Assembly: GCA_012960465.1 (NCBI GenBank)
Contig: DUBF01000193.1
Location: 1-53,467, forward strand
Source of the DNA: Rhodospirillales bacterium
GTDB taxonomy: Bacteria; Pseudomonadota; Alphaproteobacteria; Rhodospirillales; UBA2165
DNA: 53,467 bases
Direction of reading: 5' to 3'
The notes below the pieces were generated by a model. It searched no databases. It was not told the DNA's origin and was given only the letters and a program-made list of their open reading frames with translations. Positions 53,312 through 53,467 of this stretch are shown piece after piece. A program made the position numbers and the translations under genes. Numbering within the stretch: position 1 is the first letter of the stretch; every line of letters starts with the position of its first letter.

Positions 53312-53467
53312 CTACTTAGCATAAAGATTTTCTAATTGGGCCCCGTATTTTTCTGTGATGATATGTCTACGTACTTTTAGGGTCGGCGTCATCATTTCAT
53401 TGTCGACAGTGAATTCTTCATCAGTTAATACAAAGTGACGTATTTTTTCGATAACCGAGAGATTTTC
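53312..53467 (-). CDS. AMP-forming acyl-CoA synthetase, C-terminal end (partial)
   Basis: The last 51 residues of a gene that runs in from the right edge, ending at the TAG at 53312-53314. The visible part, HFVLTDEEFTVDNEMMTPTL then KVRRHIITEKY, is the C-terminal lysine-bearing region of long-chain fatty acyl-CoA ligases. It is convergent with the AEC gene and stops 4 bases from it. Confidence 0.85.
   Translation of the reverse strand, partial: ENLSVIEKIRHFVLTDEEFTVDNEMMTPTLKVRRHIITEKYGAQLENLYAK

Noticed and set aside
1-53467. tRNA, rRNA, CRISPR arrays, or selenocysteine machinery (selA, selB, selC, selD)
   Set aside because: None was seen on reading; any Sec machinery must be elsewhere in the genome.

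Overview
The window comes from the chromosome of a motile, AT-rich alphaproteobacterium, probably a marine Rhodospirillales-like lineage. The evidence is a FliX-type flagellar regulator, a DksA without its zinc-binding cysteines, a CckA-type hybrid kinase directly behind fliQ-fliR-flhB, and a GAAC-N7-GAAC (GTTC-N7-GTTC) LexA operator at recA. The lineage call is an inference from gene content; there is no rRNA gene to confirm it. I see no tRNA, rRNA, CRISPR array or insertion sequence.

Positions 1-23983 hold a large flagellar region. On the minus strand lie two tandem short flagellins (the first cut by the window edge), flgI-cheL/flgJ-flbY/flgN-flgK-flgL, a flgE-family hook gene, and flgF-flgG-flgA-flgH. 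fliX and dksA lie between these on the plus strand. Three minus-strand units start with good sigma-54 sites (TGGCAT, with GG and GC ten bases apart), which fits FliX being encoded here. A plus-strand operon follows: fliL, fliM, a membrane coiled-coil protein, two MotE-like paralogues, two MotB-like paralogues and a 1117-residue repeat/TPR protein. A minus-strand unit, fhlB-orf-fliO-fliP, has a TTAA-N7-TTAA (CtrA-type) site upstream. A third flagellar cluster at 35199-38668 (flgB-flgC-fliE-fliQ-fliR-flhB) leads into cckA.

Positions 24098-34908 form an accessory, metabolic region: a NitT/TauT-type ABC importer (ATPase, binding protein, two permeases), a SulP anion transporter with an unusual C-terminal extension, an unrecognised secreted protein, and the most notable locus of the window. 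At that locus a 221-codon gene of the iodothyronine-deiodinase family is interrupted by one in-frame UGA at exactly the catalytic selenocysteine position (GSYT-U-PPF). A well-formed bacterial SECIS hairpin lies 20 bases after the UGA. The gene is followed, 12 bases later, by an alkylsulfatase-type metallo-beta-lactamase hydrolase, and a LysR regulator is divergently transcribed. I read this as a LysR-controlled selenoprotein operon.

Positions 41368-53467 hold a UbiD-family decarboxylase divergent from a branched-chain-type binding protein, recA, alaS, a MoxR/CoxD ATPase with a CoxE-like VWA protein, pyruvate kinase, an AEC-family permease, and the 3-prime end of an AMP-forming acyl-CoA synthetase running off the right edge.
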